Notes: generated by a model from the letters alone, not told the origin. DNA of 64,000 nucleotides from Sulfotelmatobacter sp963788225 (GCA_963788225.1 CAWBGI010000003.1:1005536-1069535); one strand, 5' to 3'. Positions 32,496 through 40,712 are shown, counted from the first letter of the stretch. Numbers and translations are program-made.

Positions 32496-34571
32496 CTAGA
32501 TTCTCTTAAACGCCTTCTGAATATCCTTTACAGAATACCGCAGGACGACCGGGCGGCCATGGGGGCACGACATGGGGTGGTCGGTTTTTGCGAGTTCCGC
32601 GAGCAGCCACTCCATTTTGTTTTGCTCCAGCGGCATGTTGACCTTGATGGCGGCGTGGCAGGCGATGGAGGCGGCGATACGGCCCCGAATCTTTTCCAGA
32701 TTCAGCGACTGCTCTTCGCGCGAGATTTGATCGAGCAGTTCGTGGAGCATGCGCTCGACCGCGGCAGCGTCGACTCCAGCCGGCGCGACTTTCACGGCCA
32801 CGCTGCGCGCGCCGAAGGGCTCGGCCTCGAAACCATTGTGCTGCAGTTCGTCGGCGATCTCGGCAAAGATGGCCTGCTGCGCCGGGGAGAGTTCAAGAAC
32901 GATCGGCATCAGCAGGCGCTGACTTTCCACTTTCTGGGCCGCGCGCTGCTTGAGGATGCGTTCGAACAGCACGCGCTCGTGGGCCACGTGCTGGTCAACG
33001 ATCCACAAGCCATCATCGTTGACGGCGAGAATGAACGAATTGCGGATTTGCCCCAGGGGACGAAGCGAGGAGAGCGCAGCCAGGGTTGAATCTTCTCCGC
33101 TTGCGTTTTCTGAGGCGTCGAGTGCAGGAGCGCAGCCGTTATCCGGAATCGTCTCTGGAATCCCGGCGAAACGGCTTTCCAGTCCACGGGCCACGGGGAT
33201 CGCGGCATTCGCCTCGACTGCAATTCCCCCTTCGAACTGGAAGCGCGCGGACATCGGCGGAGGCGCCGGCGCTTGCAAAGCGAATCCCGCGCCGCCTGCG
33301 GGGTCATAGAACGCACGTGCGGGCGCACCCGATGCCGAGGTCAGATCGGACGGCGGTTCCCACTCTCTCGCTCCCGGCGTCAGGCCGGAACTGGCGGTCG
33401 CGTGAGCGTGAATCTCGGTGGTGAACTGCGGCGCCGGGCGCGCCTTCATCAAAGCCGCCCGCACCGTGTCGCGGACGAAGTCGTGCATCACCGTCGATTG
33501 CCTAAAGCGCACTTCGGTCTTCGAAGGATGGACGTTGACGTCCACCTCGCCCGGCGGCATCTCCAGAAACAGCAGCACCACCGGATACACGGTCGGCGGA
33601 ATGATGTTGCGGTAGGCCTCGGTCAACCCATGCTGCACCAGGCGGTCGCGAATCAGGCGGCCGTTGACGAAAATGAAAATCGAATTGCGATTCAGCTTCT
33701 GAATCTCGGGTTTCGAAACGAAGCCGTGAAGCCGCATCTTGCCGGGATCGGCGCGAGCGGCCTCCTCTTCACTCGCTTCATCTTTACGCCGCCACGGCGG
33801 AGGCTGGGGCAGTCCTACATGCTCCAGCGCCTGCATGGCCGCGACAGGAATCAACTGGTCGAGAGTTTCCTTGCCGAAGACTTGATAGACACGCTCGCTA
33901 TAACCCGCAACCGGCGGGGCGACCAGCATGGCGTTCGTCGCCGAATGCAATTCGAAATGCTTCCCGGGATGCGCCAATGCGTAATGCGTGACCAGCGAAG
34001 CAATGTGCGACAGTTCGGTCGACTCCGCTTTCAGGAACTTCTTGCGCGCCGGAGTATTGAAGAAGAGATCGCGCACCGTGATCGACGTGCCTTCGGGCAG
34101 GCCGGCTTCTTCGACGCGCGCCATTTTGCCGCCGTTGATTTCAAGGATCGTGCCCGATGGTTGTGCATCCGCAGGTGGGGGTGCCGCACGTCTCGCAGCG
34201 GTTGCGAGACGTGGGACCTCATCCGCTGGGCAGGTTTCCAATCGCAGGCGCGATACTGACGCAATCGAAGGCAGCGCCTCGCCGCGAAATCCCAGCGTGG
34301 CCACGCTCAACAAATCTTCCGCGTCCTTGATTTTCGAAGTTGCGTGGCGCTCGAACGCCAGCATGGCATCGTCGCGCACCATGCCGCATCCGTTGTCCGT
34401 AATTTGAATCAGTTTCTTGCCGCCCGCTTCGACGCTGATCTTGATGCGCGTGGCGCCCGCGTCCAGCGCGTTCTCAAGCAACTCTTTCACTACCGAAGCA
34501 GGGCGCTCCACCACTTCGCCGGCGGCGATCTTGTTGGCAACGTGTTCGGGAAGCACGTGAATGCGGCCCAT
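32496..34571 (-). CDS. mutL: DNA mismatch repair protein MutL
   Basis: MutL links mismatch recognition by MutS to strand removal. The GHKL ATPase domain shows VVKELLENALDAGAT, DNGCGM and FRGEALPSIASVS. A Pro/Ala-rich linker (about residues 370-490) precedes the C-terminal dimer domain. That domain has IVDQHVAHERVLFE, a form of the DQHA-x2-E-x4-E endonuclease motif with Val for Ala, and a late SCPHGRPVV, so it likely nicks DNA itself. The 691 residues are slightly longer than usual. The start ATG 34571 lies 5 bases from a CAGTTCT repeat, with no ribosome site. Confidence 0.95.
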   Translation of the reverse strand: MGRIHVLPEHVANKIAAGEVVERPASVVKELLENALDAGATRIKISVEAGGKKLIQITDNGCGMVRDDAMLAFERHATSKIKDAEDLLSVATLGFRGEALPSIASVSRLRLETCPADEVPRLATAARRAAPPPADAQPSGTILEINGGKMARVEEAGLPEGTSITVRDLFFNTPARKKFLKAESTELSHIASLVTHYALAHPGKHFELHSATNAMLVAPPVAGYSERVYQVFGKETLDQLIPVAAMQALEHVGLPQPPPWRRKDEASEEEAARADPGKMRLHGFVSKPEIQKLNRNSIFIFVNGRLIRDRLVQHGLTEAYRNIIPPTVYPVVLLFLEMPPGEVDVNVHPSKTEVRFRQSTVMHDFVRDTVRAALMKARPAPQFTTEIHAHATASSGLTPGAREWEPPSDLTSASGAPARAFYDPAGGAGFALQAPAPPPMSARFQFEGGIAVEANAAIPVARGLESRFAGIPETIPDNGCAPALDASENASGEDSTLAALSSLRPLGQIRNSFILAVNDDGLWIVDQHVAHERVLFERILKQRAAQKVESQRLLMPIVLELSPAQQAIFAEIADELQHNGFEAEPFGARSVAVKVAPAGVDAAAVERMLHELLDQISREEQSLNLEKIRGRIAASIACHAAIKVNMPLEQNKMEWLLAELAKTDHPMSCPHGRPVVLRYSVKDIQKAFKRI

Positions 34572-34575
34572 GGAG

Positions 34576-34607
34576 CAGTTCTCAGTTCTCGGTTCTCAGT
34601 TCTCAGT
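34576..34607. repeat. CAGTTCT heptamer array upstream of mutL
   Basis: Four to five copies of CAGTTCT (one CGGTTCT) sit directly against the mutL start. It is the same unit and phase as the insertion in pheT at 13891-13923. Confidence 0.8.
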
Positions 34608-34721
34608 CGCAGTGGAGATAAAGCAAGTTTCGCAGATGGTGGAGCGGAAGGCAAAGAAGTGGTTGCACGGAGGGCGGAGCAGGATCTGGCGAGGCATGGG
34701 TGGAGTAACGCTTCCGTCAAG

Positions 34722-34798
34722 GCGGGTGGAGCAGGGCTGGCGCGGGTGGAGCAGGGCTGGCGCGGGTGGAGCAGGGCTGGCGCGGGTGGAGCAGGGCC
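34722..34798. repeat. 20-base tandem repeat, 3.9 copies
   Basis: CGCGGGTGGAGCAGGGCTGG is repeated four times with almost no variation, the last copy running into a REP hairpin. Each unit is the left half of that hairpin element (GTGGAGCAGGGC), so it looks like head-to-tail half-REPs next to the transposase gene. Confidence 0.9.
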
Positions 34799-34809
34799 TT
34801 CGGCCCTGC
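34785..34809. repeat. REP-like hairpin left of the RAYT gene
   Basis: GTGGA is followed by the perfect 8-base-pair stem GCAGGGCC-TTC-GGCCCTGC (34791-34809). An inverted relative lies on the other side of the RAYT gene at 35342-35367. Confidence 0.75.
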
Positions 34810-34821
34810 GTTAAAGGGGCC

Positions 34822-35295
34822 TTAGGCAGCGGGCTTTAGCCACTGAGGTACATCATCCAATTGCAAGCGGGCAGAACTGAAGGGAAACTCCTCCGGCAAG
34901 CTTGCCAAGCCCCTCCTCACTGGATTCATGTGAATGTAATGCCGGAAGCGAGCATACTCATTTGCATCCCGGACGCGGCGATCATAGAAACTCGTCTGCC
35001 AGATTTCTCCGTTGAAACTCAGTTCCTTCTTTGCACGGTAGGAAAATCCGCCTTTGATGAACTGCAATGCTTTCTCCAATGTGACGGGAGAAACTGGCGT
35101 GAGCAACAGGTGAAAGTGATTCGGCATGACCACAAACTCGTGCAGATGGTACCTTGCCTGTTTCTGGTAGTGGTACAGGACTTCGATGAACAGGTTTGCC
35201 ATCCGGTCTGATTGTAGGAGCGATTGCTTTTCGAAGTTCGAGGCGGTGATGAAGTAGGTGCCGTCGCGAGTTGCTCCGCGGTAGGGGATGGCCAT
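34822..35295 (-). CDS. REP-associated tyrosine transposase (RAYT)
   Basis: The 157-residue Y1/HUH nuclease is of the IS200-like RAYT family. HEFVVMPNHFHLLLTP gives the HUH motif (His60, His62), and Tyr86 in GGFSYRAKK is the likely nucleophile. The C-terminal RAYT helices (NEYARFRHYIHMNPVRRGL) are present. Such enzymes cut single-stranded REP hairpins at a foot tetranucleotide and are thought to spread REPs. The gene is flanked by a 21-base inverted repeat (34831-34851 and 35298-35318, 20 of 21 matching). The left copy encodes the last residues (QWLKPA). Outside these lie inverted REP hairpins. Confidence 0.92.
   Translation of the reverse strand: MAIPYRGATRDGTYFITASNFEKQSLLQSDRMANLFIEVLYHYQKQARYHLHEFVVMPNHFHLLLTPVSPVTLEKALQFIKGGFSYRAKKELSFNGEIWQTSFYDRRVRDANEYARFRHYIHMNPVRRGLASLPEEFPFSSARLQLDDVPQWLKPAA
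34831..34851. repeat. left inverted repeat of the RAYT locus
   Basis: The 21 bases starting GGGCTTTAGCC and ending GAGGTAC are the reverse complement of 35298-35318 with one mismatch. They lie inside the 3' end of the RAYT gene. Confidence 0.85.
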
Positions 35296-35297
35296 GG

Positions 35298-35318
35298 GTA
35301 CCTCAGGGGCTAAAGCCC
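35298..35318. repeat. right inverted repeat of the RAYT locus
   Basis: It starts GTACCTCAGG and ends with the small palindrome GGGCTAAAGCCC. It lies just before the RAYT start codon (minus strand), so the gene and its repeats form one unit. Confidence 0.85.
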
Positions 35319-35341
35319 AATTTCATCTGCAGGTTCTTGAC

Positions 35342-35367
35342 GCAGGCCTGGAAGGCCTGCTCCACCC
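35342..35367. repeat. REP-like hairpin right of the RAYT gene
   Basis: GCAGGCCT-GGA-AGGCCTGC is a perfect 8-base-pair stem, followed by TCCACCC. Read on the minus strand it begins GGGTGGAGCAGGCC, matching the element at 34785-34809 in inverted orientation. Confidence 0.75.
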
Positions 35368-35461
35368 GCTGCATCGCTGCGCTCGCCTTCGATTTGTACA
35401 CGGTAGCGCAATGCGGAGACGCATGCTATGGAAATGCGCGTTTTTCAGCGGAAAGGCTTCC

Positions 35462-35532
35462 CGATTTGGAGGAGTCCTTCGACTTCGCAAGTGCTTCGCT
35501 TTCGCGGAGCACTTGCGGCGCTCAGGATGACA
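35462..35532. repeat. palindromic dispersed repeat
   Basis: CGCAAGTGCTTCGC and GCGGAGCACTTGCG pair around a short loop, bounded by GTCCTTCGAC and GCTCAGGATGACA. The outer ends match 30640-30735. It abuts the 3' end of the DUF4097 gene. Confidence 0.65.
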
Positions 35533-35538
35533 TCGCGT

Positions 35539-37050
35539 CTAGTTATCCGTAGGTTCCACCTTCGACTTGGGCGGCGGCAACGACTTGGGTGGCTTTGACG
35601 GAGGCGCCGGCGGTGCGGGCGGTGCCGCCGAGGCTCTGGCTGACGCCTTGCGAATCGAAATGCCGTCGTGCTCGTTGTTGAGCACGATGTGAGAAGCCCC
35701 GTTGCCCACGGTGCCGCTGGCTTTCGCCTCGCGGTCGTTATTGTCAATCTTCAGCTCCGAAAAGTCCGACTGGATTTCGCCGTCGCGGGCGCGGGCGTCG
35801 AGGCGGAAGCCGGCCTTGTCGGGCACGCTCAAGTGGATGTCGCCGTTGCGGCTGTCGATCTGCACGTTGCCGAGCGACCGCATCGCTACTTCAATTCCGC
35901 CGTTCTCATCTTGCAGGCGGACATCGCCGGAGACATCTTCCAGGCGCACTTGCTTGGAGCGCGTCGCGAGATGCACGGGGCCGGTGATCTGGTCGGCGTG
36001 CAAGTCGTCGGAGTCAAGATCGAGTTCGCCATCAAGGCGCGAGAGCTCCAGATCGGTGCGGGAAGACTTGAACGCCAGGCTCTTGCCGATGCGGGCGAAC
36101 TTGACGCTCTCCTGAAATTCGCCGTCCAACTGGACCGCGCCCTTGACGTCGGTGACGGAAACTTCGTTGAGCCGGCCGTCGATGTGGACGTCGCCCGTAA
36201 TCTGCTCGACCCGGGCTGAACTTTTTTCGAGATTCAGTTTTACGTTGCCCACTACGTCCTGCACGGAAACGTCGCCGTTGTGGGTGGTGATTTCAACTTC
36301 GCCGTCGCGTCCGGTGACGGAGACATCGCCGCGGCGCGAAGTGACGTGCACCTCCATCTTGCGAGGGATGGAGATGTCGAGATCGCTCTGCACGGCGTGG
36401 TCGCCGGCGGCTTGCGTCCGGGCATCGAGGATGACTACATTGCCAGCCATGGTGATCGTGGGCGAAGCCTGCTTGTTGTACCGGTCGGCATCACTCTGGC
36501 TTTCCGCCCCCACGCGCTTGCGGACCACGACGGTGATCTTCTTGTCATTGGTCACGCTGACCCGCACCGCGCCATGGTCGTCGTTCACACGCAAGCTGGT
36601 CGCAGCCGCTGGCACATCCTGTTCGAGGTGTTCGTCGAAGTTGTAGGTCTCGCCGAACAGGTTATTAAAATCGCTGTCGTCGATGTTCATGTTGTCGCGG
36701 ATCTCGCCCCAGTTGAAACGAGAGGCCTGGGTCGCAATGAGTCCGCAGACGACGATGATGATGCAGAGAAAAATTCCTCCGACGCCGATGCCGCGCGCGG
36801 GCACTCCATCGCGCTGCGCCTGCTGATATTCGATCAGCTTGATCACGCCCCACAGGATCAGCAGCGCAGGCCAGTAGTGCGCGAAGAGATATCCCAGCCG
36901 GGCCCATGACAGCATGTGCATGTTGCCCAGCAGGAACACGATGCCAAGCACAATCAGCACAAATGGTCCGGCAAACGAGCGGCGGCGATGCCGCGGTGGA
37001 ACCGGGGGTGGAACCGGATTCTGGGCTTGGTTCTGAACTGGGCTAGACAT
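35539..37050 (-). CDS. membrane protein with DUF4097-like beta-helix
   Basis: About 503 residues from ATG 37050. Three hydrophobic segments near the N-terminus (FVLIVLGIVFLLGNMHML, YWPALLILWGVIKLI, GGIFLCIIIVVCGLIA) resemble LiaF-type membrane regions. They are followed by a long outward repeat domain of the DUF4097 adhesin kind (RRGDVSVTGRDGEVEITTHNGDV-like turns, repeated G-D-V). The C-terminus is Pro-rich. The ribosome site GGGGAGG precedes the ATG, and the gene overlaps the upstream gene by 8 bases. As the last gene of the ECF operon it is probably an envelope-stress sensor or output protein. Function is inferred. Confidence 0.82.
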   Translation of the reverse strand: MSSPVQNQAQNPVPPPVPPRHRRRSFAGPFVLIVLGIVFLLGNMHMLSWARLGYLFAHYWPALLILWGVIKLIEYQQAQRDGVPARGIGVGGIFLCIIIVVCGLIATQASRFNWGEIRDNMNIDDSDFNNLFGETYNFDEHLEQDVPAAATSLRVNDDHGAVRVSVTNDKKITVVVRKRVGAESQSDADRYNKQASPTITMAGNVVILDARTQAAGDHAVQSDLDISIPRKMEVHVTSRRGDVSVTGRDGEVEITTHNGDVSVQDVVGNVKLNLEKSSARVEQITGDVHIDGRLNEVSVTDVKGAVQLDGEFQESVKFARIGKSLAFKSSRTDLELSRLDGELDLDSDDLHADQITGPVHLATRSKQVRLEDVSGDVRLQDENGGIEVAMRSLGNVQIDSRNGDIHLSVPDKAGFRLDARARDGEIQSDFSELKIDNNDREAKASGTVGNGASHIVLNNEHDGISIRKASARASAAPPAPPAPPSKPPKSLPPPKSKVEPTDN

Positions 37051-38032
37051 TGTGCACCTCCCCGGAAGAAGACGGTGCTGCCGGATTCGAAGGTGATGGA
37101 TTCGAAGTCGCCGGCGGACCCGGCGGCGCGGCCGCAGGCGGCGCAGGTGGCAGCGGGCCAACGTGTCCCTCCGACGAGGCGCTGCTCTGCACCAGTTTGA
37201 CGACGCCGACCACCAGAATCCAGGCGGGCCACGTGCGGTCGATCTCGGCAATGTTAAGGCTCTGCAGTTGGAACAGAATGCCGGTCGTGAGCACCATCGC
37301 CGGCCCCATCAGCCAACGCGTGCTGCAGCGCCCGCAGGTGCAGATTCGCCGGGACCTTTCATAGTTGCGGTAGAACAGCCAACCGCCGCAGCAAATCAGA
37401 ATCAGAGGCCAGAAGCGGTCGAGACCATTCTCCATGATGCCCATGGTGTGCAGCAGAAAGAGCACGCCCAGGCCGATCAGAAGCACGGCGCCGATGGGAA
37501 TCTTGCCGCTGTCGAACTTCTCGCCCATGCTGAAGGTCTGGCCCAGGCCCATGGGATCGGGCGCGGGCTGGCCCTCCTGTAAAGCGCGGGCCGTGCGCAC
37601 CGCATCGATGATCTGGTAGACCCAGAAAAACGCAACCCCGAGGCCAAAAACCCAGTCCCAGCGTCCGGCGTGCTCGGAGGCAAAGATCAGCATGACGAAG
37701 ATCAGCAGGTGCGCCAGTCCCTTGGCGTATTGCGAGCAATACACAGCGCCCACGCCGAAGGGAAAGAATCCAGCGAGGATGCCGGCGACTGCAGGGTTCG
37801 GCGCATGACTGTGCGCAGGTGGCAGGGGCGCGACCTTCATGCCGAGACCCTGATCCATCACCTGCTGATACGTTGTCTGCGGAGGCGGCGGAGCGCCTTC
37901 CAAACGGGCCGCGAGACAGGGCTCGCAATAAATCACTCCGCGAACGTCGCGGGTGCAAGTGCCGCAAAGCGGCTTGCCGCAGGTGCGGCAAAATGCCACT
38001 GCTGCAATATCGGGGTGCGTGGCGCAGTTCAT
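37043..38032 (-). CDS. B-box zinc-finger and multi-TM protein (DUF5668/LiaI-like)
   Basis: About 329 residues from ATG 38032, with GGAGG 5 bases before it. The N-terminus has a B-box-like zinc site (CATHPDIAAVAFCRTCGKPLC, CEPCLAARL). Hydrophobic segments then follow (PAVAGILAGFFPFGVGAVY, HLLIFVMLIFA, IGAVLLIGLGVLFLLHTMGI, FWPLILICCGGWLFY), the later ones like DUF5668/LiaI modules. The C-terminus is Pro/Ala-rich. It overlaps both neighbours by a few bases, so the four-gene group is one operon. A regulatory membrane role is inferred. Confidence 0.8.
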   Translation of the reverse strand: MNCATHPDIAAVAFCRTCGKPLCGTCTRDVRGVIYCEPCLAARLEGAPPPPQTTYQQVMDQGLGMKVAPLPPAHSHAPNPAVAGILAGFFPFGVGAVYCSQYAKGLAHLLIFVMLIFASEHAGRWDWVFGLGVAFFWVYQIIDAVRTARALQEGQPAPDPMGLGQTFSMGEKFDSGKIPIGAVLLIGLGVLFLLHTMGIMENGLDRFWPLILICCGGWLFYRNYERSRRICTCGRCSTRWLMGPAMVLTTGILFQLQSLNIAEIDRTWPAWILVVGVVKLVQSSASSEGHVGPLPPAPPAAAPPGPPATSNPSPSNPAAPSSSGEVHNV

Positions 38033-38823
38033 ACGAACCTCCTGTACGTGGTCACCGACACTACAGGCAGATCGTCTACAGATGGACCCAGCGGAGCGCA
38101 CGCCAACACGAGATGGTTCTCATTCTGGCTATAGTTGCGATCCTGCTTCTGCTCGGGCTGTTGTGTTGTGTCGTTCTTGTGCTCTTTCTTGGCCGGCGCG
38201 GCTTCGGCGGGCGCGACGTTGCGCTTCAGTTCGCGCACCCGCGATTCCACCTCATAGACCAGCCGGATATTCGAGTAATATCGCACTACGCGGGCTTGCG
38301 CATTGTAGTACGTGTGCCGTATAGCTGCAGGACGCAGGCTGATCGAGCGCAAGTCGGCGGGTTTCACGCCGAGAACGCTCAAGGCCACCGACAGCGAGAA
38401 GAACGCCATGCCGAACGACATGGCAAACCGCGGCTGCCGCACCGTAGCCCAAATGGGCTGGACAGTTTTCGAAACCCAGTTCGAAGCCCAGTCCTGCACC
38501 CGCTCCAGCCACGTAACCCGCGGCTGCAGCGACAGCGACATTTGCGTAGATACGTTCGCCCGCAGGCGTTGGCTGTCAACGCCCGTCGTGGATGCCAGAA
38601 TATTCATGACCAGGCCGGCTGGAGGCTCCACCTCCGTGAGATCCTTCAGCCAGCTGCGGCCCGCCGTAACTTCGGCGAGCAGCGGCCCGCACACGGAGCA
38701 ACTCCGCGCATGGGCCTGGAAGCCTTCGAGTTGAACGCCGCTCAGCACGCCATCGACCGCGTCGCTGAGCAGGCCGTCAAACTCGTGACACTGCATTCCG
38801 TTGCTGGTTGGGTCTGGCATCAC
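38029..38823 (-). CDS. anti-sigma factor with zinc-finger (zf-HC2-like)
   Basis: The 264-residue protein starts with a ZAS-type motif (CHEFDGLLSDAVDG...HARSCSVCGPLL, His-x3-Cys-x2-Cys), which would hold the ECF sigma factor in the cytoplasm. One membrane helix follows (FAMSFGMAFFSLSVALSVLGV, about residues 131-151). The C-terminal outer part is charged and Gln-rich. It overlaps the sigma gene by 4 bases and the next gene by 4 bases. Release signals are unknown. Confidence 0.88.
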   Translation of the reverse strand: MMPDPTSNGMQCHEFDGLLSDAVDGVLSGVQLEGFQAHARSCSVCGPLLAEVTAGRSWLKDLTEVEPPAGLVMNILASTTGVDSQRLRANVSTQMSLSLQPRVTWLERVQDWASNWVSKTVQPIWATVRQPRFAMSFGMAFFSLSVALSVLGVKPADLRSISLRPAAIRHTYYNAQARVVRYYSNIRLVYEVESRVRELKRNVAPAEAAPAKKEHKNDTTQQPEQKQDRNYSQNENHLVLACAPLGPSVDDLPVVSVTTYRRFV

Positions 38824-39419
38824 ATCACCTGCCTATAGGTACGTTGCAAAAGCCGCGCAAGTTCCGCCCGGCCACGATTTATTCGACTTTTCACAGTTCC
38901 CTCCGGCACCTTCAAAACGGCTGCGATTTCACGATAGTCAAAATCCTGTAAGTCCCTTAGAATCACTGCCTCACGAAGCTCCGGCGAAAGCTTCGCCAGG
39001 GCCGCGTGAACGGTTTCGCCCACCTCCCGGCTGCGTACGCGGGCGTCGGGAGGGGCAGATTGGTCCTGAATTTGCTCACTGAGCGGCTGCGCGTCTTCGT
39101 GTGCCGATGACGCCGCGTCGAGCGAGTCGGTAATGCGGTCCTGCTTGGTCTTGCGGAAATGATCCACCAGCAGGTTGCGCGTGATGGTAGTGACCCAGGT
39201 GACAAACGCTCCCTTCGAGCTGTCATAGCTCGCCAGCGTCTTGTACATCTTGATGAAAACATCCTGGGCAAGGTCCTCGGCATCGTCAGCCGATCCCGCA
39301 AAGCGGTAGCAGATGTTATAGATCCGCCGGTTGTAGGTCTGGACGATTTCCTCCCAGGCAGCAGCATCGCCGGCCACACAGCGCCGCACCAGCATCGCAA
39401 CTACCTGTACGTCTTCCAA
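38820..39419 (-). CDS. ECF-type RNA polymerase sigma factor
   Basis: The 199-residue sigma-70 family protein has region 2 (YNRRIYNICYRFAGSADDAE, DLAQDVFIKMYK) and region 4 (LSPELREAVILRDLQDFDY, EIAAVLKVPEGTVKSRI). It is likely kept inactive by the zinc-finger protein encoded next. The start is TTG 39419, supported by GGGGAG 6 bases upstream. Autoregulation is common in such operons, but no promoter can be assigned in the repeat-filled upstream DNA. Confidence 0.92.
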   Translation of the reverse strand: MEDVQVVAMLVRRCVAGDAAAWEEIVQTYNRRIYNICYRFAGSADDAEDLAQDVFIKMYKTLASYDSSKGAFVTWVTTITRNLLVDHFRKTKQDRITDSLDAASSAHEDAQPLSEQIQDQSAPPDARVRSREVGETVHAALAKLSPELREAVILRDLQDFDYREIAAVLKVPEGTVKSRINRGRAELARLLQRTYRQVM

Positions 39420-39488
39420 ACAAAGCTCCCCGGAAAGCTTGAAGATCCTACGTGACGCTCCTGCCTTGAGACGATCCTGCTTTGAAAG

Positions 39489-39543
39489 GGCGCGGCTTCA
39501 GCCGCGCCGTAAGAAGCCAAAATTCCATAGCGGCTTCAGCCGC
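39489..39543. repeat. pair of GCGGCTTCAGCCGC hairpins
   Basis: GGCGCGGC-TTCA-GCCGCGCC (39489-39508) is a perfect 8-base-pair stem. A shorter copy GCGGC-TTCA-GCCGC is at 39530-39543. A third hairpin, CGCGAAC...GTTCGCG, lies at about 39597-39622. They fill the gap upstream of the sigma gene; 39623-39955 shows nothing I can name. Confidence 0.6.
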
Positions 39544-39955
39544 CGAGCTTGAGGATGATTGAGACAATAACGCACCCCAAGCCCTACAAGACAGTACGCG
39601 AACGTAGTGCCGTAAGTTCGCGTGAGTAAAGGCGCAGCCGCAACTTATACGAAACAGGGCATTGTGCATTGTAGCAGTGAGGATAAGCAGACGCTGAGAG
39701 CTGGGCCAGCTTCGATTCTTCTTATACCACTACAACTGATGGAGCGCGCACCTTTCGAAAACCGCGAAAGATGACAGTATGACTTGCCGGGCGTTCCCGC
39801 GCTGCGTAACATGATGGGCACAATCCACCACGACCACCCCGGCGAAGCGTGCCATGGACTGAAAGTATCAGAAAGGATCGGACCTGGGGCGGAAGCGGAG
39901 TGAAATTTCTACTGGAGAATGACGGTGTTCCTACATCGGGAGAAAACAATGGCGC

Positions 39956-39986
39956 CAGTCCCGTGGAGTGCACTCCAACGGGACTG
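39956..39986. repeat. 31-base near-perfect palindrome similar to the IS3 ends
   Basis: CAGTCCCGT and ACGGGACTG flank the self-complementary GGAGTGCACTCC. GTGGAGTGCAC also occurs at both ends of the IS3-type element at 40669-42114. It may be a relic of an abutted pair of IS ends or a small non-autonomous element. Confidence 0.6.
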
Positions 39987-40044
39987 ACCCTAATTCTCTA
40001 ACGACTCGACCTAATTGGGCTTGCATCTCCTCGTGCTCATGTGC

Positions 40045-40284
40045 CTAATGCTTCGCGGTGGCAGACGCTTCGGACAATCTGTCTGCGAGCCACAGCTTGA
40101 TGAGCGACTGGCGCGTTACGCCAAGCCGGCGGGCTTCTCGATCCAGAGAATCCACCATCCAGGCTGGGAAGTCAACGTTCACCCGCTTCGGCGCGGTGCC
40201 AACCCGCCGCGCCTTGCCCAGATCGAGATGATCTAGAACTTCCTCACCCGCATCGAATTTCTGATCAAATATCTTTGTTTTCAT
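40045..40284 (-). CDS. brnA: BrnA antitoxin
   Basis: The 79-residue protein has the BrnA pattern: a short N-terminus, then VNVDFPAWMVDSLDREARRLGVTRQSLIKLWLADRL, a ribbon-helix-helix-like DNA-binding domain. It should bind the BrnT toxin and repress the operon together with it. It overlaps the toxin gene by 20 bases. Confidence 0.85.
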   Translation of the reverse strand: MKTKIFDQKFDAGEEVLDHLDLGKARRVGTAPKRVNVDFPAWMVDSLDREARRLGVTRQSLIKLWLADRLSEASATAKH

Positions 40285-40534
40285 AAATCTTCACCTCTCC
40301 GTCCCGCGACCGTCTCACCGAGATCAGTCGGATGTAGTTCTCCCGCCGCGTAATCACTGCCGACCAATGCTTCTCTTCAATCTTCCCGATTAGCAACCAC
40401 CTTGGCTCATCGCTGGTGCGCGCTGGAATTTCCACCAGGGCGGGGTCCGCCCACAGTGCCTGAGCTTCTTCGAAATCGATGGCGTGCTTCCGCTTGTTCT
40501 CAGCGCTCTTGCCGGGGTCATACTCGAAGCTCAT
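40265..40534 (-). CDS. brnT: BrnT toxin
   Basis: A RelE-fold ribonuclease toxin of about 89 residues. MSFEYDPGKSAENKRKHAIDFEEAQALW and RWLLIGKIEEKHWSAVITRRENYIRLISVRRS are typical BrnT. The ATG 40534 start is preferred over the codon 18 bases upstream, since family members begin just before F-E-Y-D-P. Toxin first, antitoxin second is the usual brnTA order. Confidence 0.88.
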   Translation of the reverse strand: MSFEYDPGKSAENKRKHAIDFEEAQALWADPALVEIPARTSDEPRWLLIGKIEEKHWSAVITRRENYIRLISVRRSRDGEVKIYENKDI

Positions 40535-40559
40535 AGTGCTGTCGAGCCACAACTGTGAC

Positions 40560-40587
40560 GGTATAGTAAAGGTATAAATACTATACC
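40560..40587. promoter_or_regulatory. brnTA operator/promoter palindrome
   Basis: GGTATAGTA and TACTATACC are perfect 9-base inverted repeats separated by 10 bases, 26 bases upstream of brnT. On the minus strand the arm also supplies TATACC/TATACT -10-like sequences. It is a natural site for BrnA autorepression. Confidence 0.7.
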
Positions 40588-40712
40588 ATATTCGCTCACA
40601 CTTTGGACGGGATTCGCTGCCCTCCCCAGCCGGGCCGCGTACCTTTAAAGGTACACGACGGACAATACGGGGACAGACGGGTGGAGTGCACCCCTGAGGT
40701 GAGACAAAAGAA

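Noticed and set aside
34722..34798. CRISPR array
   Set aside because: The 20-base units are directly abutting with no spacers and no cas genes nearby.
39722..39973. Minus-strand frame of 83 codons upstream of brnA
   Set aside because: It runs into the IS-like palindrome, has no family pattern and no ribosome site.
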